The notes under the pieces are model-generated. The model did not search any database. It had not been told where the DNA came from and saw only the letters and a list, made by a program, of their open reading frames with translations. A stretch of 64,000 nt of DNA. Origin: Iris pallida (lineage: Eukaryota; Streptophyta; Magnoliopsida; Asparagales; Iridaceae). Below, piece by piece: positions 37,130 through 48,829 of the stretch. The stretch's first letter is position 1. The number at the start of each line of letters is the position of its first letter. A program made the translations under genes and the position numbers. Location of the stretch: NCBI GenBank assembly GCA_029216955.1, contig JANAVB010042280.1, positions 43,048 through 107,047 of the forward strand, read 5' to 3'.

Positions 37130-38367
37130 CCAAGGCTTTCTAAGTCTGCAAGCAAGTGTCGATCCATAGTCAAACACACGGCCGTCGGATACCTACTCAA
37201 GGCATCGGCAACCACGTTAGCCTTCCCTGGATGATATTGAAGTAGGATGTCAAAGTCTTTCATCAACTCTAGCCATCTGCGCTGCCTCATGTTCAGCTTC
37301 TTCTGAGTGAACACATACTTTAAGATCTTTTGATCTGTAAAAATCTCCACCCTCTCTCCATACAGATAGTGCTTCCACAACTTCAGAGCAAATATCATTG
37401 CTACAAGCTCCAGGTCGTGGGTAGGGTAGTTCTTCTTATGGAGACGTAATTGCCTGGAAGCATAGACAATCACCTTCCCATGCTGCTATAAGATGCAACC
37501 CAGCCCCTTCCCTGAAGTGTCACTATAAATAGTGAATCCTCCTGATCCTGAAGGCAATGTCAGAATCGGAGTTGTTGTAAGCCGCTTCTTCAACTCATCA
37601 AAAGCTGCCTGACACTCCTCTGACCAAACATACTCATCATCCTTTCGGGTCAACCGAGTCAACGGCTCTGCAACCCGGGAGAAATCCTGAACAAATCTCC
37701 TATAATATCCTGCCAGCCCCAAGAAACTACGGATCTCTGCAACTGAAGTCGGCGCTGCCCATGCCTTAACTGATACGATCTTCTTGGGGTCAACTGAGAT
37801 CCCATCTCCAGTCACCACATGCCCCAAAAAGTCAACCCGGTCCAAGAAGAACTCACACTTGGAGAGCTTCCCATAAAGCTGCTCCTTCCTGAGAGTCTCC
37901 AGCACTATCCTCAAATGCTCCTCATGCACCTCCTCAGTCTTAGAATATACCAAGATGTCGTCGATGAACACCACCACAAACTGATCCAGGTATTGGTGGA
38001 ACACCTTGTTTATTAGGTTCATAAACACCGCTGGTGCATTGGTTAGCCCAAACGGCATAACCAAAAACTCAAACTGCCCGTACCGCATCCTGAAAGCGGT
38101 CTTGGGAATATCCTTCCCCTTCACCTTCACCTAGTGATATCCTGACCTCAGATCAATCTTGGAAAATACCCGAGCTCCGCTCAACTGGTCAAAAAGATTA
38201 TCGATCCGCGGTAGTGGGTATCTGTTCTTGATCGTGAGGTTGTTGAGTGCCCTGTAGTCAATACACATCCGTACTGACCCATCCTTCTTCGGCACAAACA
38301 ATACTGGTGCACCACATGGCGACGAACTCGAACGGATGAAGCCCTTGTCCTGCAGCTCATCCACCTA
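37130..38367 (-). pseudogene. Tekay reverse transcriptase and RNase H
   Basis: RT starts [20 protein letters not shown] and continues [30 protein letters not shown] and the catalytic [11 protein letters not shown] near 37950. RNase H follows with [44 protein letters not shown] and VADALSRYP. Three TAG codons break it at 38365-38367, 38131-38133 and 37486-37488; the first two replace positions that are Gln in this family. Confidence 0.93.
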
Positions 38368-39240
38368 CTTCATCAGCTCTACCAACTCACTGTTGTTCAC
38401 TCGATAGACGTGCTGAGAGATGGGTTCCGCTCCTGGAACCAAGTCTATCGAGAACTCTACATCTCTGTCTGGTGTCAATCCAGGCAACTCCTCTGGAAAA
38501 ACATCAATATACTCTGCTATCAAGGGGTGTGGAATCGTCTGCTCCTCAACCGAGACTCCGTAGAAAACTCCGCTGCTCTGCTCCGCCTGACGTCTGGAGT
38601 ACTCGAACTCTGGCTCCCCCGGCACTCTGAAGAGAACTCTACCCCCTTTGCAATCAATGCTAGCGTGGTGCCTGCTCAACCAATCCATACCGAGTACTAT
38701 ATCGTAGTTCGGCAATGGTATTACGAGCAGGCTCACCTCCAACTCATGGCCTCCCAGAACAACACTCCGACCCTTACAAACATCACTCACGAGGATAATG
38801 CCATCCCCGGTCGTGATCTTGTAAGTTCTAGACAACGATTCAGCTATGATACCGTGTCTAATCGCAAATGATACTGATATGAAACTATACGAAGCATCGG
38901 AATCAAACAATGCAGATGCTGGACTTGAGTCGAGAAGAACCGAAGCTGCGATCAGCTCTCCTATCACCTCTGCATCCTCGACCTCCATGGCGAAAGCTCA
39001 CCCCTGCTGTCCTATCACCTGCGATCAGCTCTCCTATCACCTCTGCGTCCCCGACCGCCATGGCGAAAGCTCGCCCCTACTATGATACCGTGTCTAATCG
39101 CAAATGATACTGATATGAAACTATGCGAAGCATCGGAATCGAATAATACAAAAGCTGGACTTGAGTCGAGAAGAACCGAACCTGCGATCAGCTCTCTTAT
39201 CACCTCTGCGTCCCCGGCCGCCATGGCGAAAGCTCGCCCC
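38368..39240 (-). pseudogene. Tekay aspartic protease region with a tandem duplication
   Basis: The main copy (38988-38368) has ELIAASVLLDSSPASALFDS, then ASYSFISVSFA, and after it DIVLGMDWLSRHHASIDC. The active-site triplet is DSD where the family has DSG. A second copy of the first third (about 39224-39080), nearer gag, has FDSDASHSFIS, the same change. The unit repeats at a distance of 236 bases (38844 and 39080), with a smaller 73-base repeat between. The C-terminal text GVSVEEQTIPHPLIAEY, then DVFPEELPGLTPDRDVEF, leads to RT. Confidence 0.85.
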
Positions 39241-39309
39241 TGCTGTCCTTCTCTGGCCTGCTGCTGGTGCTGAACGAACCTCTGTTGTTATATCGGCAGG
39301 GCTGGTCCC

Positions 39310-40499
39310 CTCTGCTGGCCTGCTGGATCTCTGACTGCTGCTCCCTGAGCTACTCGTCCTCCAGACCTAGCACAATCCGTCAGCTGGTGATCTGCCGCTT
39401 CGCAATGAAGGCACCTCCTGAGCCCCTTTCTGCACTCGTGCCATCCATGCCCTGGCTTCTTGCAGAATATGCAACTGACTGTCTGCTGTCTGGGTGCCTG
39501 ATGCTGAAACTACTGTTGGTGAACTGGCCTCTGCTGGATCGGCTGAGACTGGAATTGCCTCGACTGCTGGTACTGAAAGTGAGGCCTCTTGGCCTGGCCT
39601 CCGCTGCTGCTACCCCCAACAGGGTCTCGCCCCCTCTTGAGCCTAAGCTCAAGATCATCCTCAGCCAATAAAGCTCCCGTTAAAATCTCCTCGAAAGTGG
39701 CATCTCTGTTGCCCTTGGTCAAGGACTTGACTTCCTTGACCAGACCCTTCCGAAAACTCTGGGCCTTCACTGTCTCGCTCAAGCCCTCTACGAATCTGCC
39801 GAGGCGGCCAAACTCCCCAGCGTACTCCTCTACTTACAGACTCCCCTGAACTAAGCTCTCGAACTACGACTCCAAGGCTCGGAGCGCTGAATCTTGAAAG
39901 AACTTCTTCTTGAAGAAGCCCTTGAACTCCTTCCAGGTCTGTCCAGCTACCCCCACCCTGGGGTCTGACTGATACCAGGTGCGAGCAAGATCTCGCATCC
40001 GGCTAGCTGCTGCCTCTATCTGGAGATCTGCCGGTATCCGGGCCAGACGGAAGATCTCTTCTATAAGCTCGATCCACTCGTCAGCATATAGAACCCCTCT
40101 GTCCCCAGGAAGTCTCTGGGCTCATCTTCTGGAACTGCTCTATCCCAGGTGTCCTCGGCTGCGGGACTGCTGGTCGAGCTGCGACTGTCATAATAGACAA
40201 CTCCATGCTCCTGGCCTGCCGGGTCTGCTGCACCTCCATAAACTGCTGGAAGTAGGCGAACATCTGTGCCGCGTCCACGTATCCTTAGGCGGCGGCTGCT
40301 GGAAAGGCATCTCTGGGATGACTGGGTCCTGCCTCCGAGCCGGTGGAGGCATACCCCCTGCTGCTGCTGCTACTGAAGTCCCAATACGAGCAGAGGTGGC
40401 AGGAGCTGCAGTCTCCTGACCCTGCTGAACTGGCTAAGAGGTAGCAGTCCTCTCTACAGCATCCCCATGAACGGTACGCTGCGACCGCGTCTCCACCAT
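39310..40499 (-). pseudogene. Tekay gag
   Basis: The frame begins MVETRSQRTVHGDAVERT at 40499. The gag core reads DEWIELIEEIFRLARIP, RDLARTWYQSDPRVG and TWKEFKGFFKKKFF, then SETVKAQSFRKGLVKEVKSL. Two zinc knuckles follow near 39475-39370: CIFCKKPGHGWHEC and CLHCEAADHQLTDC, both with the C-x2-C-x4-H-x4-C spacing intact. Breaks: TAG at 40434, a frameshift near 40280, TAG at 39864 and TAA near 39835. Confidence 0.88.
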
Positions 40500-40744
40500 C
40501 CTGAAGACAGACCAAACAAGAGTATCAATTGCTGAGAAAGAAGCGATATAACCAAGACGGACGGTTAAAATTCAAAAGAATCAATTGACAGTAAGGATTT
40601 AGATGGCAATAGTAGAGTTTTTCCTAATGTGATTAAGTACCTTGAAAACTAATATCCTATATCCTACTACAGGCTGTAGTGATACTCTGGTTCGAATACC
40701 ACTACACTTCTAGTCTACACCTACATGGGCCACCACTAAAAATG

Positions 40745-43700
40745 TGTCACGACCCGCACCCTAGAGTAAGGGCACGAGAAGTGGGTACGTCCAGCCTACG
40801 CCGCAGTATCGGCGGTAGAACGCTGTCCTAGGTCACAACATCTAACAATATAATGCTAAGCAGTTTATACTCCCCGAATGGGGGTGACATAGCAGAAAGT
40901 AAACTCAATCACAACTAAGGAAGAAGAAGCACGATATGATATAGATCTCAAGAAATACAGATGATCAAAATAGACTAAGTGTCTAAGATACATCTCAGAA
41001 ACATCCAGAAATACAAGTCTCAACTACAGACTATGAAATAACATATACAATCCAGATCTCAAATGACAGAAATAGTAAAACTAGACTAAACTAGTCCCAA
41101 GACAACATAAGTAAGATAAATCCTAACTAACTAGTCTATGCAGAAGGGGTAATGTCATCAGCTAGAGCTGGGTCCTCCTGAGGGTCCAGCTCACAAGTGT
41201 CGTCTAGGGATGCCCCGTAGAAGGTATCCACACATGCCTCCTTCTCGCCCTCTGTTATATTTTTAACAGGTCCAGTCAGGACAGGAGCGAGCACAATACA
41301 TCTCAACAGATCATAGCAGGTTAGAAAATATAAACATGCAGTAGAGTAAGATAGAAGAAACTAAAAAGAAGTACATGATGTAAAAGAAGAGAACTGTATG
41401 TAAATAGCTATTGTATATAGAGAACTAACAGTGACTAATGATGTAGAGTACAGGATAGCACATGTGAACAGGACAGATTAGTACATGATCTACACTAAGG
41501 AGTTTTACATGATCTACACTACTATGGAATTTGTTCACATGACTATTTGCACTCCCCCTTTTTCCCAATCAATACACAATGATCTAAGCAGGTTATGTTA
41601 TTATACGTGATATCACATGAAGGCCCATAAAAGGGTGCACGTGATAGTATACATGAGGGCTCCGTGAACATGAGAGTACATGATTCACAAGAGTGTACAT
41701 GTATGGTGAAAGTACAGGAGTACATGATGAAAGTGAAATACACATGACATAATGTACCCGATGCTCCCGAGGGGGATAACATCGTATGAAGAGATCCATA
41801 TAGTACTAATCCGTGATAATGTCGTGACAGCATCAAGTAAAGTAATCTAAAGCAGGAATATAATTCTAATAAGATATGAAATGATCAGAGAATGTACTCG
41901 CCTGGTATCTGAGTGTCCGGATGAAATATACTATCCGAGGAGAGGTGTCTGGCTCCTAATCAGAACAGCACAAGTCACAACAAGTCTACAATGATAACAA
42001 GATGCAATTCAATGCATTCTAAATGAATCTAGGTCAATTTAGGCCAAAGTCAACTCTTGGTCAACTCAGGTCAACCCTAGAAGTCAAACTAGGTCAACTA
42101 TGGTCAAACTAGGTCTAACAAGTCTAAATTAGGTCAATCTAGCCTATACTAGTCTATCAAGACTACCCAAGGCTATACAACACTATACTAGCACCACAAC
42201 TCAAAACCAAGACACAACAAGTCATCACACACTTAGGGTAAACATATACATATATATAGATACATACACATTACATAGATATATATACATTACATCACAC
42301 TACCTAGTACACTATACATATATATATATATTACATATAGGTTATAGTACATATACATTAGGAAATCATTACTTATATATATATAGGCTACCTACATTAT
42401 ATATATATTAACTATATATATATATACATTACATATATAGTGAGATAGAAGGATAGAGAGGTAGAGGGGAGTGTGTGTATGTGTGTGGAGGCAATGTGTG
42501 TGTGCTGTATATTGAAAGGGAATTTGGAAAATAGGGTGTGTCAAGAGGAGGAACCTGTGTGTGTTATACAGTGAAGGAAAAATCATAAAACAGTATGGGT
42601 TGACATGAATATAGGTAAAGTGTGCCACTGGAATATGTGTGCTGCTGTGTGTGGGTGACTGTTATGGTGTGAGGGAATGTGAGGAAACCTGGAATTTAAT
42701 GTGTGTGTGTTAGGGTGTTCTCAGGTGGGGGTGTGAAGAGTTTACAGTTCAATAAACAGGGAAAGGAAAGGAAGGGAAGCCAATTCATATATCAGTTCAG
42801 TCCTATGATTTTTGAAATCCTAATTTGAATCCAATTCAAAACCAAAACATCCCAAAATTGGCATGCATGTAGATTACATATAGGTGAACTATATTAGGGA
42901 TCTAAACAATGATTTAATAACATTTAAATGGGTTAATTAATCAACCAAAATTTGATTTCAAAATTTGGAAAATGCTAAAATATTGTGTATCAGTCCAAAA
43001 TAGGGTAAATAGGAATTAGCCTTCGAAATCAAGTTAATATCATGGTTTATTGGTTGGTAAATGTAAACACACTTGTGCACGTGTCTTAGGGTCCAATTCG
43101 TATCCACCACACACGACACAGACGTGTCCACATACAATCAAACACTTCTTAGACACAAACAACACACAGTGAATAGCACGAGTTCCCACGTGTCGTGTAC
43201 ACGATATGACATAAGTTAGGGCTCGTGCTCGTACAAGGGGGTGCACCTAGGGTAGACCTAGGGCTGTGTCACCCTGACTTGCACCCACGTGTCCTCGTGT
43301 CCTACTGAATTGCTTGTATCCGAACCTATTAAAACCCGACTGAACCATCAGTCAAGACCAGTGCAGAGTCTCGTGTGTGTCCGACACGACACAAGACGAC
43401 TCGAGGCTTAGGGGCCCTCGTGTCAGTCATTGCCCCTTGGCCCACGCCAAGTGGCATGACCTGAGTCGCCGTGTCTAACGAATACGACCCCTCGAATAGC
43501 AGAACAGTACGTGCGGCTGGAACGCGCATGTTCGTGTCCAGATCCCGACACAACACTAATTTAAGCTCAGACCACTGTGAAACATCAACCCACATCTAGA
43601 TCTAATTTCCTATTCAAAAACAATTCAAAAACCAAATCGAAATGCCCATTGGGGCATTTCATCAAACACTTAGGTAGTCTAATGGATACTTGTCTGATAC

Positions 43701-44464
43701 GGACACAAAATGGGTCTATCTTGACACAAAACCAAATCCTATAGTTAAGGGACACCTAGGGCTAGGTCTCCATGCAAAGAAATATAGAATTCAATGGAGT
43801 TTAGGGTGATTTACCTAGTGGTGTCAAAACCCAAAGAAAGCTCTCAATTAGGGGATTCTCCTTGCTAGCCAATCCTTCCAAATTGTCCACAAACTGAGAT
43901 TTTCCAACACAAACAGCAAGTATAGGTGAATTAGAATCTAATGCAATTGGTTTGGATTGAAAAAGAATTTATATAGATTTTCTATGAATTAATGAAGTTG
44001 GAAAAATACCTCTTCTTTAAACTTGTGATCTTTCCTAAAAGAGGCTAGCCCTAAATGGAGGAGAGTATAATAGGGGGGTTCCCAATGTGGCCGGCCATAG
44101 TGGGTTAGGCTTAGGGTTAGTGATGGGCTATGGGCTTCTATGGGCTTAAGTTGAAAATCAATGGTTTCAAAACCATAAGTCATGGCTTATCACTAAAAGC
44201 CTTCTCTATTCTAACTTCAGTCTAAAAGACTAAAACATGGGTTAACTCTAGTTAGACTAGGGTTACTTAACCTAACCAAGGTAGTCACAACTAGGGTTAG
44301 CTTCTAGACTAGTCTACCAAAGTCAATGCTAGTCAAAGTCAACCTAGTCAACCATCATCCAAAAAAATTCCTAAAAAATTCCATAAATTCAAATAAATAA
44401 TATAAAAATCAAAGAAACCCAAAAATGACAAAAATACCCTCAAACTAGAAATATGTTAGTGACA
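40745..44464 (-). repeat. 5' LTR of the Tekay element
   Basis: 3720 bases; same order of segments as the left LTR. Differences seen by eye are mostly C/T and G/A changes, for example in the palindrome near 43685. No clear tRNA-complementary PBS was found directly inside it (40700-40744). Confidence 0.95.
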
Positions 44465-45176
44465 GATAAAGAATATTGTGCCAAACTACTGCTGAGCACC
44501 CTCCATGATGCTTTGAGTCGTGGTACAGTGAGCGCTTTGCATGGTCAACCCCTGGTCGGGTGGGTGCGAAACCTAGTAGAAGGCCAATTGGCACTACTGT
44601 GCGTCCATCTCGAGTATGGTGCTCAGGTTTTGATTACGAGAGGCTTACTGGATGATCTGGACGCCATTACTTTGGAACTTCAGGGCCTTGATGACAATCT
44701 TTCGACCATAGCCATGGCAAAACTAGAGAAGATAGCCTTTGAAAAATCCCACCAAGAGCAGATGCGCAAGGCTTTTTCTGATCGACTTGTGGAAGTTGAA
44801 TCAAAGATTGTCGAGCTGGCCGATGCCGAAGGGGCTCGAGTTCGCTATCACGCAACCATGAAGGAGCACTGCAGAGACCTTCATGAACAGATCTAGAAGC
44901 TGACAGATGCCATGGCCCTTGCTAAGTGTGACCTAAAGGAGTCAGATGACCAGGAAGAAGTCCATCGCCAACGTTCGGAGGCTCTGACTCAAGAGAGGGA
45001 CGATGTCGACACCCATCAGGCCGAATTGGCTCTTGCGCATCAGGCTTGGATCCCTGTCGGAGACGAGACTGCCAAATAATAAGAGGCCGACAGAAGGACC
45101 CACGCATGGATCGCACAGCAGAGGGCTCATCTGATGAGCCGACTAGAAGACCTTCAGGACCAGTCTTCCCAGTTTT
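44465..45176 (+). pseudogene. PMD ORF segment 3 (coiled-coil tail)
   Basis: Resumes after the Tekay target duplication. The frame reads LEYGAQVLITRGLLDDLDAI, then LEKIAFEKSHQEQMRKAFSD, EVESKIVELADAEGARV and later HRQRSEALTQERDDVDTHQA. Heptad patterns suggest a long coiled coil. Stops at 44894 and 45077 interrupt it; it ends SRLEDLQDQSSQF. It converges on gag, which ends at 46067 on the other strand. Confidence 0.6.
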
Positions 45177-46066
45177 GATTTCCTGCTTCTTTTTGTCCTT
45201 CGACTTATGAGGGATCATATGCGTATTTTATAATAGAAAACATTACCTTCTTTGTATCTTGAGTTTCTGTTTTTCTTTTTTGTTTTGTTCCTCTTCACGG
45301 TGTGGATCCTGTACGAGGGTGAGAATTCCTTCAGGTGCAATAATTCCCCTGGGGACAAGGTGTTTGCTCAGTAGTTACGTGGACATGGCAAACATAAGAG
45401 TTTTTGCTAGAGAGACTTTTCTTACTCAGAGGTGATATGGACATGGTAAGGATAGGCTCTTCTAGGGTATAGAACGACTCAGAGGTAATATGGATGTGAA
45501 GGGTTCTATAGATGACGATTGTGTAGAATCGTCAGGAAAAGGGGCATTGCACAGAGGTTATATGGACATGGCAAGCATCATTCTTCCTAGAATAACAGTT
45601 CAGAGGTAATATGGACGTGACTATTTTTTTCTTAGGGTGTTATGACAAATTTAGGGTTATTATAACGAGGTGACTACTTAGAGGTAATATGGACATTGTA
45701 GACACGATGTAGAATAACACTTCAGAGGTAATATGGACGTAAAATATTTTCTAAAGATTATGACAGCTTACAGCTATTGTGGAGGAGGTGACTACTCAGA
45801 GGTAGAGAGTACATGGTAAACACGTCTTAGGACAACATTTCAGAAGTGAGGTCCTGAAATGTTTCCCAAGAGATTCACAATCATTACTGGTTCATCGTAT
45901 CGGAAGCCTGGTCCGGATGGACCTTCATGACTCCGTCTTGAGGCGTGGAGAACGGGATGAGCCCTTGAGCGTTGTCTCGTACTGGCGGAAGGTTGACTAC
46001 TTACTTCGTCGCCTTTGGAGTAGGGATGACGCCATCTTGTACCTCTGTGGCTAGAAAACTCCCGAA
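45177..46066. repeat. Spacer with a degenerate tandem repeat between convergent ORFs
   Basis: From 45369 to 45860 the words CAGAGGTAATATGGACATGG recur about eight times at 45-75 base spacing (near 45427, 45480, 45552, 45600, 45675, 45722 and 45797). The rest is unique; no gene seen. Pol would be expected here and is absent. Confidence 0.8.
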
Positions 46067-48684
46067 CTAGAGAGTAACCATATTGGCCATGATGATCTTC
46101 TTTTCGTAATCCAACGATATGACGTTGGCATTAATGAGGCGCTGAATTTGCCCCTTCAACACATAGCAGTCCTGTGTTGAGTGATGCACGTACTGGTGAT
46201 AATGGCAGTACTTGGGATGGTCCACCTTTCCCACTTTACCAGGACGCCTGGGTACTGGGATGGACAGTTTGCCACTCTTAGTAAGCAACTCGAAGAGCTC
46301 CAGCGTATCCTCGTCATTGATGGAGTAAGTCTCCCTTGGCCTCTTCGCTTCGACAGACATGGGGTTCGTAACTGCTGAACCATTAGAGATGTTGACGGTC
46401 GTGGCTTGCTTGTCTTTTCCGTCTTTAGGGTTATTGCTAGACGAGCGTCTCCCCTTGTCTTCGGGCGCAGAAAAGTGTAGCCCCAGGAGCTACGCATTCT
46501 TGGTCTTTCTTTTGTGCGGCATCCACCTCTGTAATAAAAGGCGTCCACTCCGTACAGGAAGCACTGTACCAAAATTTTATATTGGGCAGCATGTTCTTGT
46601 GACATGAGTTCATAGGCATGGGCTCGGGCATGCCGGGTGGTAATCTGAGGGCTGCGTGGCAAAAGTACTTGATATATGCACGGACAGGCTATTTCTCCCT
46701 CTGACAATTTCTATGAGGGTCGATATGGTCATATCCATGCCGCTTTCGTAGAATCGATCCACGAACCGAGTCTTCAGGTCTTCAAATGACGAGATACAGT
46801 CGTCTAGACGACTGCAGAACCACTCATAGGCTACCTCCTGCAGGGCTCCTATGAATATGTTGGACAGGAGGGCGTCATCCTTTGGCAGGTGTCCCGTTAT
46901 TGAGGCAAAGTACCTCAAGTATTGTCGGGGAGACCCCTTCCCTTCATAAGGTGTAAGCGTCTGCGGATTGTATTTAGGAGGATAGACGATATTATCCCAC
47001 TCGGCAGGGTATGGCTGCCGGATACCCATCTTCTGGAGCGTTGCTTGCTTCTTCTTGGCATCATGACGAGCATACATCTTCTTGATGGTCTGCTATATCT
47101 TGGCCGGCGTTGCGGATCCTGCAGCCGATGGAGTAGACGAGGATGGTCCTGCCTGATTGGCAGTAGGCAACCTGCTGGATTCATCATTGGTTGGCGGACC
47201 ACGCGTAGGTGTAGAGGCAGCGGGGGCCATGCTACTCTTGAGGTCGATTGTGACCGAGGACAGGGTCTTCATGATGTCCGTCAGCGTATCTAACTTTGTC
47301 TCGAGAACTTTGATATTCTGAGAGCTTCGTTGTTATGTTCCTCATTACCGTCGGCCATGAACACAGACCGAGTATGAGGGTGACTCGAGGGAGCCGTAGA
47401 TCCTTTACTTTCTGGCTCAGACGCCTGAGTCTCGCTGCCTTGAGGATATACCGTAAGATTGTGTTCTTCTTCGGACTCAGTATGGTTGCTACCCCCGGTC
47501 TGGTGACTGGCTGCACTAATAGAGACATCCGTATCGTATTGTGCCTCGTCAGATTGGAACACATGGTTGTCATGCATGGTAAAAAGATGACCACCCCTAG
47601 TTTTTGACAAGGCACCTAATGCAGATTTGAAACGAGTACCTTGGAACACACCTGCATCAGGTACCTTAGCTTTACTAATCTCTGACCTCTTATTCGGTTT
47701 AGCACCCGATATGGAAGGATTCTGGAAGGGCTTCTTGAAAGCTCTGGAACCCTGCACCGCGTAGCATGTGGCGATGTGGAGCGCGTCTTCTCTATGGCTC
47801 ACCAACCCTTGTTAGGCCTCTAGCGTGGAGTCGGCGTGGAGTAGAGTCTTTGGAAGATGGAGCGCCTATTCGGTGATGGTGCAGCCGTCTGCCGACAATA
47901 GCAGTTGATGGTAATTTGGGTACAAGAGTACCTTGATTTAGGCACATCTTGTGCCACAGATTCTTTTTCCGCTTGGGAGAGGGTTGGATATTCTGTCGTA
48001 GCACTCCCATTGTACATGCAGGGAAGCTACATGTAAGCATGGTCAGAACGGGTCTGACGAGGAAGCCTCATGTCGCTCCTGTGAGAACGCTGCTCGTATG
48101 GCTCCCTCTCTGTGAGTCGTACCCCCTGGCTTTGCTTACACACAGTAGTACTCTAGTGGAAGGAAGATTCGACTGGTTGAGGCATCGGAGTACGAAAGCT
48201 AGTCTTGTATAGCTTTTCGTCGGCTACGCGTATTACTGTCAACACGGACCTCTGGTCTGCCGTTGGTGTCCTATGCTTGTTGTACGAAGCGCGAGCCACC
48301 TGGGATCTCTTCCTACTACCCCCAACGGGCGAGTAGTATTCACAGTCCATCGAAGGTTTACCTGAAGGAAAAGCGATTCTGTCAAAGACAGATCTCCTTG
48401 CCGACAAATACTCCCGTCGTGAGGGGTTGGACCGGTGTGCACATCCTTTGGCATCATTCATTCATCAAATCAACCATGGAACCACTAAGTTCTTTGCCAT
48501 GCTTTCCCGGGACGAGAATCAGGTAAGTGGATTTGGCTGTAGCAGCCGGGATCTTCTCTGTGGCCTTGACGTTGAGGGGGTCCTGAGACGCAGTTCCTGC
48601 CATCGTATTGCTGGCTACAGCCGCCTTAGGCCTCCAGACACGGCAAGTCTTCTTCGGTTGTACGAACTGCTTCGACGCCTTCAA
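46067..48684 (-). pseudogene. Gag of the Tat-like gypsy element
   Basis: Minus-strand fragments in order: MKASKQFVQPKKTCRVWRPK (48684), a Ser/Glu-rich linker at 47805-47290, then the retrotransposon gag core at 47077-46610 with VYPPKYNPQTLTPYEGKGSP, LRYFASITGHLPKDDALLSN, EWFCSRLDDCISSFEDLKTR and FYESGMDMTISTL. The C-terminal part 46360-46067 has a knuckle-like CHYHQYVHHSTQDCYVLKGQ. Stops and frameshifts separate the pieces (for example near 47100 and 46640). Assigned to Tat/Athila-type gypsy by the gag core and PBS. No protease or pol follows. Confidence 0.82.
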
Positions 48685-48810
48685 CTTTTCATCAGAGAGG
48701 AAATCTTCGAAGCATGCTGGTCGAAGCGTACGACCAGCACGTCTTGAGAAGCTCCTAGCAAGTTGTCATCAGATTGCCTCACCGTATTCTCGTTGGAGGA
48801 GAAGGTAGTC

Positions 48811-48828
48811 CACAGCAGAGTCGCCATT
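48811..48828 (-). other. Primer binding site of the Tat-like element
   Basis: The minus strand reads TGGCGACTCTGCTGTGGA, close to the PBS form found in Athila/Tat gypsy elements. It fixes the orientation and the inner end of the 5' LTR. Confidence 0.8.
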
Positions 48829-48829
48829 T

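Larger units (their letters stand above)
31799..44464 (-). mobile_element. Ty3-gypsy chromovirus, Tekay/Del type, 12.7 kb
   Basis: LTRs of 3.7 kb at 31799-35469 and 40745-44464 start TGTCACGAC and end TAGTGACA. Target duplications GATAA (31794-31798) and GATAA (44465-44469) are perfect. The minus strand reads gag, protease, reverse transcriptase, RNase H, integrase, chromodomain. The chromodomain at the integrase end and the GAGGACGAAATTC text before the PPT are typical of Tekay/Del. Several in-frame stops make this copy inactive. It split the PMD ORF. Confidence 0.96.

Noticed and set aside
38410..39273. Plus-strand open frames opposite the Tekay protease
   Set aside because: They are shadows of the minus-strand gag-pol frame; the residues make no known domain and the duplication explains their repetition.
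40690..40744. Tekay PBS in the text GGTTCGAATACCA
   Set aside because: It resembles part of a tRNA T-arm, but lies about 40 bases from the LTR and does not match a tRNA 3' end. Left unassigned.
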